Assembly: GCA_017960905.1 (NCBI GenBank)
Contig: JAGCYH010000023.1
Span: forward strand, 58,064 to 122,063
DNA length: 64,000 nt
Direction: 5' to 3'
From: Bacteroidales bacterium
Lineage (GTDB): Bacteria > Bacteroidota > Bacteroidia > Bacteroidales > Marinilabiliaceae
Shown here: one piece after another, positions 52,944 to 61,089 of the stretch
How the letters are laid out: each line of letters opens with the position of its first letter
How positions within the stretch are numbered: the stretch's first letter is position 1
Translations under genes and position numbers: made by a program
Notes under the pieces: generated by a model
What the model was told of the DNA's origin: nothing
Database searches by the model: none
Seen by the model: only the letters and a program-made list of their open reading frames with translations

Positions 52944-52967
52944 AGAGACGCACGGCCGTGCGTCTCT
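52944..52967. repeat. REP-like palindrome (AGAGACGCACGG type)
   Basis: A perfect 24-nt palindrome just after the TauE/SafE stop. The arm GAGACGCACG is shared with 25473-25492 and, in its outer part, with the in-gene element at 22623-22650. Confidence 0.75.
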
Positions 52968-53039
52968 ACGTAAAAAAACATTCCCAAAAACTTGCACAAT
53001 GCCGAAAAAGATGCTAAATTAGCGTCAAATGTCTTGAAA

Positions 53040-53357
53040 ATGTATTTTAGTGATTATGAGCAACATAAAGATGCGATGATACGTCCGTCGTTGCTATGGG
53101 AGTACGATTTGGATCATTTCGACTGGCAGAAAATGCGCAACGTCGTCGTGCAGCGCGTCATTGAGCGCGGCCGGCCCGACGACTACTACGCCATGCTCAA
53201 CCTTTATGGGCTCGACGGCGTCCGCGACGCCGTCCGCGAAATTCCCGTCATGTCGAACAAAGACATCTCATTCGTTTGTATAATTTTCGATTTAAAAAAA
53301 GAAGAATTAAAATGCTACACACGGAAACAGTCATACCAACTACACTGGGATTATTGA
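53040..53357 (+). CDS. DUF6922-like putative antitoxin
   Basis: A 105-aa protein that matches in pattern the DUF6922-type small proteins found before AbiEii genes. Typical segments are SLLWEYDLDHFDWQKMRN, VVVQRVIERGRPDDYYAML and YGLDGVRDAVREIPVMSNK, ending FDLKKEELKCY. The ATG at 53040 is used because the conserved part begins there; an earlier TTG adds a non-conserved tail. Its end overlaps the AbiEii-like gene by 46 bp, typical of a toxin-antitoxin operon. The family link is from memory. Confidence 0.75.
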   Translation: MYFSDYEQHKDAMIRPSLLWEYDLDHFDWQKMRNVVVQRVIERGRPDDYYAMLNLYGLDGVRDAVREIPVMSNKDISFVCIIFDLKKEELKCYTRKQSYQLHWDY

Positions 53358-53947
53358 GAACATTCATGACCGACCCCAACCTCAAAGCTCTCTATCTGGT
53401 TGGCGGAACGTCGCTTTCGCTGCGTCTGGGGCATCGCATGAGCATCGACCTCGACCTCTTTTCCGATGTCGATTTTAATTCGGAGCGCATGCGCGAATAC
53501 ATGGAGAAACGATACGCATTCCAGACCGACTATATTGCCGAGTCGACCATCAAAGGCGACGTCGACAACGTTCAGGTCGACATTATCGCCCACACTTACA
53601 AGTGGATACGCCCGTGCGAAAACATCGACGGCGTGCGTCTCGCGTCGCTCGAAGACGTTATTGCAATGAAACTCAATGCGATAGCAGGCAACGGCACCCG
53701 CATCAAGGACTTCATCGACATTGCCTATCTCTCGTCGCAATTCTCGTTCAGTCAGATGCTTGGCTTCTACGCCGAAAAATACAGTGCCAACACGCTCATG
53801 CCGCTCAAGGGCCTCACTTACTTCGACGATATTTACTTCGATGAGCCAATACGCATGCTCACTGTAGAAAAATACTCGTGGGAGAAAATTGCCAACCGCC
53901 TTATCGATATGCAGCGCAATCCGTACACGGTTTTCGACCATATTTAG
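53312..53947 (+). CDS. AbiEii/AbiGii-family nucleotidyltransferase toxin
   Basis: A 211-aa protein of the AbiEii nucleotidyltransferase group. The catalytic signature is LVGGTSLSLRLGHRMSIDLD followed by LF, matching the GSx10DxD-type motif, and the second part includes LEDVIAMKLNAIAGNGTRIKD with the further Asp and Lys expected in the family. AbiEii toxins modify tRNA or a similar acceptor and can block phage growth. It overlaps the DUF6922-like gene, which is the likely antitoxin in place of AbiEi. The ATG at 53312 begins MLHTETVIP. Confidence 0.88.
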   Translation: MLHTETVIPTTLGLLRTFMTDPNLKALYLVGGTSLSLRLGHRMSIDLDLFSDVDFNSERMREYMEKRYAFQTDYIAESTIKGDVDNVQVDIIAHTYKWIRPCENIDGVRLASLEDVIAMKLNAIAGNGTRIKDFIDIAYLSSQFSFSQMLGFYAEKYSANTLMPLKGLTYFDDIYFDEPIRMLTVEKYSWEKIANRLIDMQRNPYTVFDHI

Positions 53948-53996
53948 TTTTCGTATCTGATAAAAGAATATATTTGCAAAAACAAAACTCATACAG

Positions 53997-54854
53997 GTGG
54001 AAATTTACATTTATATAGCAATAGCGGTGGTAGTGGCCGTATCTGCCTATTTTATAGGCAGATACCTTGCTTTCCGCAAAAGTGCCGAGCGCATCAACTA
54101 CCTCATGGACGCCATTCAGGACGGAGAGATGAATTTTCATTTCTCAAGCAACGACCAGATTAGCAAGGCACTGAACCGTTTCAAAGAGATTATCAATAAG
54201 ATACGCCAGGAGAACGAGTCGGAATCGTGGTCGAAACTCATACGAGTTCTGACCCACGAGATTATGAACACCGTTACGCCCATCGCGGCGCTCAGCGAGT
54301 CGCTCGCCAAAAACGACTCGCTCGACATGAAGGCAGGCCTCGAAACTATTGCGGCGTCGTCGAAAGACCTTATCGCCTTCGTCGATTCGTACCGAAGTCT
54401 GTCGAAACTCGCCAAGCCGGTCAAGCGCTCGTTTATGGTTTCGGAGATGGTCGAAAAAGTGATTGAACTCAATGCCACATATCTCGAAGAATATGGCGCA
54501 AAGTGCTCTTACAGAGCACTTACGCCCGATATTCTGCTCTACGCCGACGAGGGACAAATATCGCAAATACTTATCAATCTGATAAAAAACGCTGCTCAGG
54601 CTGAGTCGCATAATATTGAAATAACTGCCGAAATATCTGGTAAAGAGGAAGTTATAATAAAAGTAATTAACGACGGCCGTCCGATTAGCGTAGGCAGCAA
54701 GGAGCAGATTTTCATACCGTTCTTCACCACTAAAACCGGTGGCTCAGGCATAGGCCTGAGCCTCTCGCGCCAGATAATGCGCATGCACAACGGCGCTATC
54801 GAACTGCAGCAAAGCGACGATATTTCGACCACTTTTGTGCTGATTTTCAATTGA
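53997..54854 (+). CDS. Orphan sensor histidine kinase (NtrB/NtrY-like)
   Basis: A 285-aa kinase with one N-terminal transmembrane helix (about residues 3-22) and a GTG start. The phosphoacceptor box is VLTHEIMNTVTPIAALSESL (HExxN type), the N-box LINLIKNAAQAESHN and the G2 box GGSGIGLSLSRQIMRMHNG. It has no periplasmic sensor domain. In many Bacteroidota a kinase of this type is encoded beside an NtrC-type regulator; here the nearest such regulator is at 18803, so the two may be a split pair. A 12-bp hairpin lies 43 nt into the gene (54039-54065), with others at 54501-54521 and 54741-54762. Confidence 0.93.
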   Translation: MEIYIYIAIAVVVAVSAYFIGRYLAFRKSAERINYLMDAIQDGEMNFHFSSNDQISKALNRFKEIINKIRQENESESWSKLIRVLTHEIMNTVTPIAALSESLAKNDSLDMKAGLETIAASSKDLIAFVDSYRSLSKLAKPVKRSFMVSEMVEKVIELNATYLEEYGAKCSYRALTPDILLYADEGQISQILINLIKNAAQAESHNIEITAEISGKEEVIIKVINDGRPISVGSKEQIFIPFFTTKTGGSGIGLSLSRQIMRMHNGAIELQQSDDISTTFVLIFN

Positions 54855-54884
54855 TTAAACAGGTAATTCTCAATTTTTACAATA

Positions 54885-55367
54885 ATGAAACAAGTAACCA
54901 CAACAGTAAACATATCGGCAGAGAGCCAGCCAATCGACGCATTGCATCAGACGTTGCGCGACAAGGCTCTCGAGGCGGCGCGCAGAGCGTACGCGCCGTA
55001 TTCGAAATTCCGCGTCGGAGCGGCCGTCCGCCTTGCGAACGGCGAGATTATCACGGGCAACAATCAGGAGAATTCCGCCTATCCGTCGGGCCTCTGCGCC
55101 GAGCGAGTGACGCTGTTCTACGCCAATTCGCGCTTTCCCGATGTTGCCGTTACGCATCTGATGATTTGCGCCGAAACCGACGAAGGCGTGCTCAAAAACC
55201 CCATCACACCTTGCGGCGCATGCCGTCAGGTGATTATTGAGAAAGAAAATGTGCAGCGTCAGCCTATTGAGATTTGTCTGGCTGGCCGCGACGAGATGTT
55301 TATCATCTCGTCGGCTGCGCAGCTGATGCCGCTGGCTTTTGTGCCCGAATCACTTGATAACAAGTGA
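54885..55367 (+). CDS. cdd: Cytidine deaminase
   Basis: A 160-aa zinc enzyme that deaminates cytidine and deoxycytidine for pyrimidine salvage. The catalytic Glu and first zinc Cys are in SGLCAERVTLFYA and the other two zinc Cys in TPCGACRQVI. The substrate-binding region APYSKFRVGAAV is present. Length is slightly above the usual 130-140 aa owing to an N-terminal extension (MKQVTTTVNISAE). It lies 30 bp after the kinase. A 10-bp hairpin lies at 55289-55313. Confidence 0.96.
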   Translation: MKQVTTTVNISAESQPIDALHQTLRDKALEAARRAYAPYSKFRVGAAVRLANGEIITGNNQENSAYPSGLCAERVTLFYANSRFPDVAVTHLMICAETDEGVLKNPITPCGACRQVIIEKENVQRQPIEICLAGRDEMFIISSAAQLMPLAFVPESLDNK

Positions 55368-55467
55368 TTTATGTCGCAAAAAAGTGGCGCGAATCCCAGT
55401 GCCATGGCAGTACGTTTACGCATGCAGATAAAAAAAAAACACTGTTATTGAAAAAAAAATTGATTTT

Positions 55468-55500
55468 TTTGTTTTATTTGAAAAAAACGTATTATATTTG
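55468..55500 (+). promoter_or_regulatory. Bacteroidota promoter TTTG-N21-TATATTTG
   Basis: TTTG at 55468-55471 and TATATTTG at 55493-55500, 21 bp apart, match the consensus closely. There is no plus-strand gene downstream, only a short stretch ending in a terminator. Confidence 0.75.
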
Positions 55501-55506
55501 CACTGG

Positions 55507-55586
55507 GATTTTTCATAAAACTTGGATTTAGTTAGCTGATTAAGGAATCAAGGTCCTCGCAAACGTGCGAGGACCTCCTTTTTTTT
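55507..55586 (+). ncRNA. Candidate small RNA of about 77 nt
   Basis: A good promoter (start near 55507) and a strong terminator bracket about 77 nt with no start codon of use. The terminator stem is 11 bp (AGGTCCTCGCA, loop AACG, 55551-55576) followed by TCC and eight T. A small GATT/AATC hairpin lies upstream of it. The 3' end touches the ndk stop codon on the opposite strand, but the U run is on the plus strand, so the terminator serves this transcript. Confidence 0.6.
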
Positions 55587-56025
55587 ATTGTGTAATCTCT
55601 TGAGTGCGAAGCCATTCCTGACGGCTGAAGAAGAATGCGCTCTCTTTCTCGGCGTTCTCGTCGCTGTCGGAGCCATGCACGGCATTGGCAGTCTTGCTTG
55701 TGGCGAAGAGTTTGCGTATGGTGCCTTCGGCAGCCTGCTGCGGGTCGGTGGCGCCAATGAGGGCTCTGAAATCGGCTACTGCGTTCTCTTTCAGCAATAT
55801 CATTGCAATTATCGGCCCCGACGACATGAACTCTATCAGCTCTTCGTAAAATGGTTTGCCTTTGTGAACTTCGTAGAATGCCGCTGCCTCTTCTTTGCTC
55901 AGTTTCAGCGTTTTAATGGCCGCTATGGTAAATCCGGCCTCTTCAATTTTTGAAAGAATGTGCCCTATGTGCTTGTTGTGAACAGCGCCGGGCTTAATCA
56001 TCGAAAATGTTTTGTTTCCACTCAT
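55585..56025 (-). CDS. ndk: Nucleoside diphosphate kinase
   Basis: A 146-aa kinase that equilibrates nucleoside di- and triphosphates. The start [17 protein letters not shown] and the catalytic His in [15 protein letters not shown] are intact, and the Kpn-type loop [20 protein letters not shown] is present. The ATG at 56023-56025 is chosen since an earlier in-frame start would add ten residues not seen in the family. It stands alone on the minus strand between the candidate small RNA and the divergent DHH gene. Confidence 0.96.
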   Translation of the reverse strand: MSGNKTFSMIKPGAVHNKHIGHILSKIEEAGFTIAAIKTLKLSKEEAAAFYEVHKGKPFYEELIEFMSSGPIIAMILLKENAVADFRALIGATDPQQAAEGTIRKLFATSKTANAVHGSDSDENAEKESAFFFSRQEWLRTQEITQ

Positions 56026-56161
56026 GGGTCTGTCAGTTTTATTTAGTTTCCACAAAGTAGGCGATTTATTTTTTCTTAATCAACGGTTACGATGTTTTTT
56101 TTTCGCCTTTCGGCAAAATTCAAATCATTTCATTACTTTTGGCCTCAAATTGTTTTTTTAT

Positions 56162-57196
56162 ATGGAAAGAGCGAAAATCGAACAGTTTGTCGATATAATT
56201 AACAACAACAACAACTTTGTGCTCACGTGCCATACCAACGCCGACGGCGATGCCCTGGGCTCTACTCTGGGCTTGCGTCAGGTGCTCGAATCGCTTGGAA
56301 AAGAGGCCACTGTGATTACGCCCGACCTGCCGCCGTCGTTTTATTCGTGGCTGCCGGGCTTCAAAACCATAAAGGTTTACGACCGCGAGACCGACGCATG
56401 CAACCCCATCATCGAGGCTGCCGACGTCGTTATGATAATGGATTACAACGAGTTATCACGAGTTTTCGCCTTAGGCGAAAAACTCAAGGAGTATCCACAG
56501 AAGACTTTTGTGCTTCTCGACCATCACATGGAGCCCAATGTCAACGCCTCGCTTGAGTTCTCTTTCCCCGAGGCCTCGTCGACGTGCGCCGTGGTTTACG
56601 AAGTGCTCAAAGCGGCCGGTTTCGACAGCGTGGTCGATGTGCCGGCTGCAACTAACTTATACACAGGCATTATCACCGATACGGGCGGTTTGAGCTACAG
56701 CTCAAACGACCCCGACCTTTATCTTCTCGTGGCCGATTTGCTTCGCAAAGGCATCGATAAGCCTTTTATTCACGATAAGATATTCAATAACAAGGATTTA
56801 CGCCGTCTGAAACTGCTCGGCTATTCGTTGCTCAAGCGTATGCACCGCATTGCTTCGCTGCCGCTCACCATTGTCGCTCTCTCGGCCGACGACCTCGAGA
56901 AATTCAAATATTTCACCGGCGATACCGAGGGCTTTGTCAACATTCCTCTGCAGTCGCGCGATGTTATTGCCAATGTGCTTATTCTCGAGCGGCCCGACAT
57001 GATAAAACTCTCTATCCGTTCCAAAGGCGACTTCTATGTGCGCGACTTCGCCGCCGAATTTTTCGGCGGCGGCGGACACAAAAACGCTGCTGGAGGTACG
57101 TTCAAAGGCACTTTCGAAGAGGCCGTTGAGTGTTATAAGAAAAACATTGTAGAATATTACAATAAATGGCTTGCTCAAAAATCATCGCAGCACTGA
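56162..57196 (+). CDS. DHH/DHHA1 family phosphoesterase (NrnA-like)
   Basis: A 344-aa phosphoesterase of the NrnA/RecJ-like group, which breaks down short oligoribonucleotides or cyclic dinucleotide products. The DHH domain begins with CHTNADGDALGSTLGLRQVL and has VLLDHHMEPN; the DHHA1 domain ends with FGGGGHKNAAGG. All metal-binding Asp/His are visible. The ATG at 56162 follows a -7-like TACTTTTG at 56134-56141. The gene end overlaps the FKBP lipoprotein by 31 bp. Hairpins lie at 56463-56481, 56688-56707 and 57049-57071. Confidence 0.94.
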   Translation: MERAKIEQFVDIINNNNNFVLTCHTNADGDALGSTLGLRQVLESLGKEATVITPDLPPSFYSWLPGFKTIKVYDRETDACNPIIEAADVVMIMDYNELSRVFALGEKLKEYPQKTFVLLDHHMEPNVNASLEFSFPEASSTCAVVYEVLKAAGFDSVVDVPAATNLYTGIITDTGGLSYSSNDPDLYLLVADLLRKGIDKPFIHDKIFNNKDLRRLKLLGYSLLKRMHRIASLPLTIVALSADDLEKFKYFTGDTEGFVNIPLQSRDVIANVLILERPDMIKLSIRSKGDFYVRDFAAEFFGGGGHKNAAGGTFKGTFEEAVECYKKNIVEYYNKWLAQKSSQH

Positions 57197-57684
57197 CGCT
57201 TTGCGTCGTGCTTGTTGTATCGTGTTCAAAATCAGACAATAACGCACCAGCGCCAATCACCAAAGACGATCTGATAAACCACAATCGCATGTTGGCGCGC
57301 TACGACTCGGCGCTCATTGTCGACTATAGCGACACGGCTCAGCTCAACACCGTCCCGACCGACGGCGGGCTCTGGATCACCGTGCGGCAAGAGGGCAGTG
57401 GGGCAGTGCTCAACTATGGCGACGAGGTTACGCTGCGCTACCGTGTGAGCACCTTACTGGGCAAGGTCTATTACTCGTCGGAGCGCGACGGACTGAAACA
57501 TTTTGTTGTTGGCTCGGCCGATGAACCGTCGGGACTGAGCGAGGCGCTCATCACTATGCGGCGTGGCGCTTCCGCCACGCTTATACTCATTCCCGATAAA
57601 GCCTTTGGCCTTGTCGGCGACGAGAACCGCATTCGCGGAAGGCAAATCCTGCGATATGATTTCGAAGTGCTTGAAAATGAGTAG
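57166..57684 (+). CDS. FKBP-type peptidyl-prolyl isomerase, lipoprotein
   Basis: A 172-aa lipoprotein (lipobox VVLVVSC near residue 20) with a C-terminal FKBP domain. Recognisable parts are GSGAVLNYGDEVTLRYRVST, SGLSEALITMRRGASATLI and IPDKAFGLVGDENRI, ending YDFEVLENE. It should speed prolyl isomerisation in the periplasm, like GldI-type proteins of this phylum. It overlaps the DHH gene by 31 bp and the next lipoprotein gene by 8 bp, so the three are one operon. A hairpin lies at 57561-57580. Confidence 0.9.
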   Translation: MACSKIIAALTLCVVLVVSCSKSDNNAPAPITKDDLINHNRMLARYDSALIVDYSDTAQLNTVPTDGGLWITVRQEGSGAVLNYGDEVTLRYRVSTLLGKVYYSSERDGLKHFVVGSADEPSGLSEALITMRRGASATLILIPDKAFGLVGDENRIRGRQILRYDFEVLENE

Positions 57685-58375
57685 ATTGTACAGATATATC
57701 GGCTATGTTACTCTGTTGGCAATGCCTTTCGGCATTGCCTCGTGCGACGACGACCCGGTCCAGCTCGACACCTTTAAAGGCATTGGCACCATCGAACGCA
57801 CCGCCGACAATGTGGCTTTGCATTTCTACGATTATACTTTTCTTATCGACAATGCCGAGATGTGCGCCAAGCTCAACGATAACAACCGTGTGATTTTCGA
57901 GTGCCTTGCCACTCGAAAAGTCAGCACCGACTCTACTCTCGTCTTCGCTGCCGACATGATTTCGGTTTCCGACGACCGCACGCGCCCGATACTCTCGAAG
58001 TCCACTTGCGCCGAAGAGCCCGAAAAACTCAAAAGCTCGGCATTTGTGCCGAGCGACTTGCACATCACGCGCGACTGGCGCCGTTCCGACTTCTTCAACA
58101 TCACCATTCTCTACACCACTATCAGCGACAATTGCGACAGCCTCGTCATGCTTCGCTACGCTGACGAGCAAACCACTCAGGCCGACACCGTTACGCTGTG
58201 GGTGAAGCTCCTCCAGCAACGCAACGACACCAGCAGCCTCTACAGCCACAAGACCATAAGCGTGCCCCTCAATGGCTTCATCACCGACACCACCGAGCGC
58301 ATCTGCCTCCGCGTCAAACACCTTTCCACTCCCACCGACACTGTCGTGAAAGATTATATATATAGTTGGAAATAA
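57677..58375 (+). CDS. NigD-like lipoprotein
   Basis: A 232-aa lipoprotein (MPFGIASC lipobox near residue 23) whose layout resembles NigD-like proteins of Bacteroidales: an N-terminal OB-like barrel (HFYDYTFLIDNAEMCAKLND, NNRVIFECLAT) and a C-terminal beta-sandwich with a Leu-rich end (TICLRVKHLS-like). That assignment is tentative. It starts with ATG at 57677 overlapping the FKBP stop. A hairpin at 57718-57739 lies in the signal-peptide region and another at 58035-58054. The stop is followed by a 7-bp tandem repeat. Confidence 0.75.
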   Translation: MSRLYRYIGYVTLLAMPFGIASCDDDPVQLDTFKGIGTIERTADNVALHFYDYTFLIDNAEMCAKLNDNNRVIFECLATRKVSTDSTLVFAADMISVSDDRTRPILSKSTCAEEPEKLKSSAFVPSDLHITRDWRRSDFFNITILYTTISDNCDSLVMLRYADEQTTQADTVTLWVKLLQQRNDTSSLYSHKTISVPLNGFITDTTERICLRVKHLSTPTDTVVKDYIYSWK

Positions 58376-58377
58376 AT

Positions 58378-58412
58378 AGTAAAGAGTAAGATGTAAAGAG
58401 TAAGGTGTAAAG
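58378..58412 (+). repeat. Heptad tandem repeat (GTAAAGA / GTAAGAT units)
   Basis: Five 7-bp units directly after the NigD-like stop (GTAAAGA, GTAAGAT, GTAAAGA, GTAAGGT, GTAAAGA). Same family and position as at 10285 and 25493. Confidence 0.75.
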
Positions 58413-58516
58413 AAGTAAATTTCTCGTTGACCCGGATTTACTATACGGTTTTTCTTTTTAGGCTAACAGCCTGCGATTCATAAAATTCTTTAAATCTGCG
58501 CCGTTCGTCTTTGGCT

Positions 58517-60898
58517 CTATTTTCGGTGCGAGTAGTAGTATCCGTAGCCGTATTTGTTGTAGTATTTGCGGTTGCGGTGGTGAATCTCGCCGTTGAAGAG
58601 GAAATATAGCGAGTTAACCTTCTCATCTTTAATGGTTTCGATGGTGTCGCGCAGGTGCTGGTATTCGCAGTTGTAGGCTTTCACCACGAAGACGAAGACG
58701 TCGCACTGCGGTTCGAGTACGCGGCAGTCGGCCACGTAACCTATTGGCGCAGTGTCGATTATGATAATGTCGAACTTCTCTTTCACCTGTTCTATAAGTT
58801 GTCGGCTGGCCTCGCTTGCAATGAGTTCCGACGGGTTAGGCGGGATTGTGCCGGCTGGCGCAATCCAAAGGTTGCTCTGCTTCGTTTCTATCAGAATGTC
58901 GTCGATGGTGGCGGCGCCCACAAGGTAGTCGGTGATGCCTTTGGCGTGCTCAATGCCGAGCGCCTTCTCTATGCGTGGGCGGCGCAGGTCGTAGTTGAGT
59001 ATCAGGCACTTTTGCCCTGTCAGGGCAAAAGTAATGCCCATGTTGAGCGAGCAGAATGTCTTGCCTTCGCCGGCGTTGCAGCTCGAGAAGAGAAGAGTCT
59101 TCTTCTTCTTCTCGGCATTGATGAAGTTGAGTTTAGCGCGTAGCGTTCTAAAGCTCTCACTTATAGCCGATTGCGGGTCGGTGATGGCTGGCGTGTCGCC
59201 AATGTCCTTCGGCCCTTGCGGCACGGTGCCCAGTATTGTTATGTCGGGTATGGTGCGTTTCAGCTCTTTTGTGGTGCGTATCTTGTTGTTAATCAGTTCT
59301 CTGAAGAAGAAGAACGACAGCGGCAGCAGAAGTCCCAGTGCGAAGCCGAAGGTGTAGTTTTTGCGCACGTTGGGCGATATCTGCGATATGTAGGTGGGCT
59401 CTTGCAGAATGTCGTTGTCGGTAACGTTCGACGCTTTGGCTATCTGGGCTTCCGACTCTTTCTGAAGCAGGAAGGTGTATACGTCGTCTTGTATTTTGTA
59501 ATTGCGTTTCAGGTCGAGATATTCGGTTTCGAGTTTCGGAAGCCTGTCGGCTTCCGAAATCATGTCGTTGATTTTCTTCCGGGTAGTCTCAATGTTTTTC
59601 TGGTAAATGTCAATCGACTGAGCCACAAGCACTTTCAAGTTGTTGCGAAGCATCTCGGCGTTGTCGATAATCTGTTTTTTGTATGGGTTGTTGTCGTTTT
59701 GGTTTTTCAGTGCCACGAGAGTCTGCTGCGCAATAATCAAATCCTGCAACTGACGGTTTATCAGCGAGTTGTTGCGGCTGTCGCTCGATGCGGCCAGATA
59801 ATCTTCAAGCTCTTCGCCGCTTTGGAGCTTTTCGTTTATCAGTTTCAGGTATTCGTATTCGAGCATAAGTTCTTGCAGCTCTTTCTCTTTGTCGAAGTAC
59901 GAGCGTTGCAGGTTTGAGCTGTACTGCTCGTTGCTTGCGAAGTTGTATTTCTCTTTGAACTGACGGAGTTTCTCTTGCGCAATGCGCAGAGAATCAGCAG
60001 TTTGCTTCAGCTGAAGATTCAGGAAGTTGAGCGTTCGCAGAGCGGTTTCGTTTTTCTTGTTTAGGTTGTATTGCAGCGCGGCTTCGTTCATGGCACGCAG
60101 AAAGTCGGCCAGCTTGTGGCGGTCTGTTCCCACGGCCGACACATGCGCTATGGTGCCGCCTTCCTGGTCGGTAACCACAGTGAGGCAGCTGCGCCATTCG
60201 GCCAGCAGGTTGTCGTGGGTGTTGAAGTAGAACTTTATGTCGTTGCGGAGCGCGTCGGCAAGCGGCTCGGCGGTGTTCTTCACAATCCGGAACGAGTACA
60301 TACGGCTCTTTATCGGCTCGCCAAGTCGCACCACGAATGTGGTGTCGATATTCTCATAGTAAACATCTGAGAATGAATTAGTTTGGTAGTTGTAGCAGTA
60401 TATCTCTTTGCCAAAAACGCGCATCTCAACCTGGTCTTCGCTCTTGTACGAAACGATGAATGTGGCGCCATACGGCTGATAATGAGTGCTGTCGTACTCA
60501 ACAATCAGCGGCTTGTTGCGGTAAATCTCTGTGTCGGTGATTTTTCCGATGGAGAAGTACGTTATTTCAAAATCGAGATTTGCGAGTGCCGCCGAAACAT
60601 TTTTCGGCGACGAGTATATAAACTTCTGATTTTCAATGTTGTTGATCTCTTTCGACAGGCCGAAACCTTCGGTCAGCTCATTCATACTTGCCGGCTTGTC
60701 GCTCTCTTTGAGCAGTATCACGGTGCCCACTTTGTAGAGGCGCGTCGAGTAGCGGTTGTAGATAAACACAGCCCCCAAGCACATTATGATGCTCAGCGCA
60801 AACACCCACCAGTATTTCAGGCATAGCTTTAGCAGACGAACGTAATCAACATTACTCGTCAGAGCCTCTTCCTGTTGTGGTTGGTAACTGTTGTTCAT
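58517..60898 (-). CDS. Wzc-like BY-kinase / polysaccharide co-polymerase
   Basis: A 793-aa inner-membrane protein controlling chain length and export of capsule or exopolysaccharide. A transmembrane helix near residues 30-50, a Wzz-type periplasmic domain with long coiled coils (about 280-480) and a second helix near 515-535 precede the cytoplasmic tyrosine-kinase domain. The kinase has Walker A SSCNAGEGKTF, Walker A' LILNYDLRRPR and Walker B DIIIIDTAPIG. The C-terminus is a Tyr cluster (RKYYNKYGYGYYYSHRK) for autophosphorylation. No export channel or polymerase gene is adjacent in the window. Hairpins lie at 59008-59032 and 59534-59559. Confidence 0.93.
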   Translation of the reverse strand: MNNSYQPQQEEALTSNVDYVRLLKLCLKYWWVFALSIIMCLGAVFIYNRYSTRLYKVGTVILLKESDKPASMNELTEGFGLSKEINNIENQKFIYSSPKNVSAALANLDFEITYFSIGKITDTEIYRNKPLIVEYDSTHYQPYGATFIVSYKSEDQVEMRVFGKEIYCYNYQTNSFSDVYYENIDTTFVVRLGEPIKSRMYSFRIVKNTAEPLADALRNDIKFYFNTHDNLLAEWRSCLTVVTDQEGGTIAHVSAVGTDRHKLADFLRAMNEAALQYNLNKKNETALRTLNFLNLQLKQTADSLRIAQEKLRQFKEKYNFASNEQYSSNLQRSYFDKEKELQELMLEYEYLKLINEKLQSGEELEDYLAASSDSRNNSLINRQLQDLIIAQQTLVALKNQNDNNPYKKQIIDNAEMLRNNLKVLVAQSIDIYQKNIETTRKKINDMISEADRLPKLETEYLDLKRNYKIQDDVYTFLLQKESEAQIAKASNVTDNDILQEPTYISQISPNVRKNYTFGFALGLLLPLSFFFFRELINNKIRTTKELKRTIPDITILGTVPQGPKDIGDTPAITDPQSAISESFRTLRAKLNFINAEKKKKTLLFSSCNAGEGKTFCSLNMGITFALTGQKCLILNYDLRRPRIEKALGIEHAKGITDYLVGAATIDDILIETKQSNLWIAPAGTIPPNPSELIASEASRQLIEQVKEKFDIIIIDTAPIGYVADCRVLEPQCDVFVFVVKAYNCEYQHLRDTIETIKDEKVNSLYFLFNGEIHHRNRKYYNKYGYGYYYSHRK

Positions 60899-61089
60899 CG
60901 TTTTTGCTCGAATCGATTACAAAAATACCAAAATAATTCGAATCTTGTCGCTTGTGCCTATTATTATTGTCTCTTTTTTGTGAAAAAAATCGCCGCAGAT
61001 AAAAAATCTTGGCTCTATAAGTGTCGAAATGGAACAATGTTTGTTAATCTTTTCTTATATTTGCAAAATAAAATAGATTATTAAATTGA

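Noticed and set aside
53997..54854. Kinase as part of the AbiEii operon
   Set aside because: It starts 49 bp downstream after a TATATTTG box and belongs to a two-component family; no link to the toxin is visible.
56101..56160. Full promoter before the DHH gene
   Set aside because: The -7-like TACTTTTG is present but no TTTG lies at the right distance, so only the box is mentioned.
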